64,000 nucleotides of DNA. It comes from Niabella sp. Its GTDB lineage: Bacteria > Bacteroidota > Bacteroidia > Chitinophagales > Chitinophagaceae. This document shows, piece by piece, positions 63,808-64,000 of the stretch (position 1 is the stretch's first letter; each line of letters opens with the position of its first letter). Below the pieces are notes generated by a model. That model did no database searches and was not told where the DNA came from. It saw nothing but the letters and a program-made list of their open reading frames with translations. The position numbers and the translations under genes are program-made. The DNA lies in the NCBI GenBank assembly GCA_017744715.1, contig JAGIAT010000016.1, positions 1-64,000 of the forward strand. Reading direction: 5' to 3'.

Positions 63808-63828
63808 AGCATTTTACTCCTTTTTCCC

Positions 63829-63862
63829 AGCGGGGTCTTTTGAAGAGGCCCCCCGCTTTCTT
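63829..63862 (+). terminator. Terminator of the second SusC/SusD unit
   Basis: AGCGGGG (63829-63835) pairs with CCCCGCT (63851-63857), with an inner TCTT/AAGA helix and a small bulge, followed by TTCTT. A second hairpin around CTCC/GGAG with CCCCG/CGGGG arms lies at about 63886-63911. The unit therefore probably ends with SusD. Confidence 0.75.
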
Positions 63863-64000
63863 ATGGCGGTACAAGCGCCCTGTTCCCCGCGTCCCTCCGG
63901 AGACACGGGGAGGAAGGAGTATGGCCGGAATCCGGATACACGCCTTTATTTGTTTGCACGGGATCTTCCAAAATTTAATATTAAATAATCATTAAATTTT

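Noticed and set aside
1..64000. tRNA, rRNA or IS elements
   Set aside because: No cloverleaf, rRNA-like stretch, transposase ORF or terminal inverted repeats were recognised in any part of the window.

Overview
The window looks like chromosomal DNA of a Bacteroidota bacterium, most likely family Chitinophagaceae (Niabella/Chitinophaga-like). This is inferred from two SusC/SusD pairs, TonB-dependent receptors, DUF-type families typical of Bacteroidota (DUF4468, DUF3078, DUF5522), many WG and TPR proteins, and Bacteroidota-type promoters (TTTG, about 20 nt, TAnnTTTG). I see no rRNA, tRNA, IS element, phage or CRISPR array.

Layout. 1-8 kb: housekeeping genes (metF, rlmD, cysS), two rhomboid-fold proteins of which the second has lost its catalytic histidine, an EEP-family phosphodiesterase/nuclease and a DUF4468 protein. 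8-14 kb: an ABC-2 permease, a block of three DUF2975-like membrane proteins with a small XRE regulator, an S41 peptidase and an NAD-dependent epimerase whose reading frame has no ordinary start codon. 14-18 kb: a BtuB-like TonB receptor divergent from a MocR/GntR-aminotransferase regulator. 18-27.5 kb: two Gfo/Idh/MocA oxidoreductases, a retropepsin-like protease, an overlapping DUF3078-trmB-DUF5522-ATL operon, a formimidoylglutamase-like protein, a WG-repeat protein and a large helical protein.

27.5-28.9 kb is a 1.5 kb gene-free region. It holds three copies of a repeated small transcription unit. Copies A and B have a full TTTG/TAnnTTTG promoter and copy C the -7 element only. All three share a 3' module, a five-codon ORF (MASNR) and a terminator hairpin with compensatory changes. 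Two decayed copies lie between them. I recognise no known RNA family here, and it is the strongest candidate for something undescribed.

29-36.5 kb: a lipoprotein, then a divergent locus of a membrane-anchored TPR-CHAT protease and a PKD/beta-barrel protein against an ECF-like sigma factor and a TPR-bearing anti-sigma-like protein. 36.5-49.3 kb: a pectin-type polysaccharide utilisation operon (SusC, SusD, PhyH dioxygenase, sugar isomerase, GH106, GH28, truncated GH28-like protein) with a divergent AraC regulator. A 17-bp direct repeat in front of both divergent genes is a candidate operator. 49.3-58.4 kb: a 189-bp tandem duplication, a SNF2/SWIM helicase, comB, gcvT, a class-A-beta-lactamase-like serine hydrolase and a fatty acid hydroxylase. 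58.4-64 kb: a second SusC/SusD pair preceded by a leader with nested inverted repeats.

Functional assignments rest on motifs read by eye. No database search was run.
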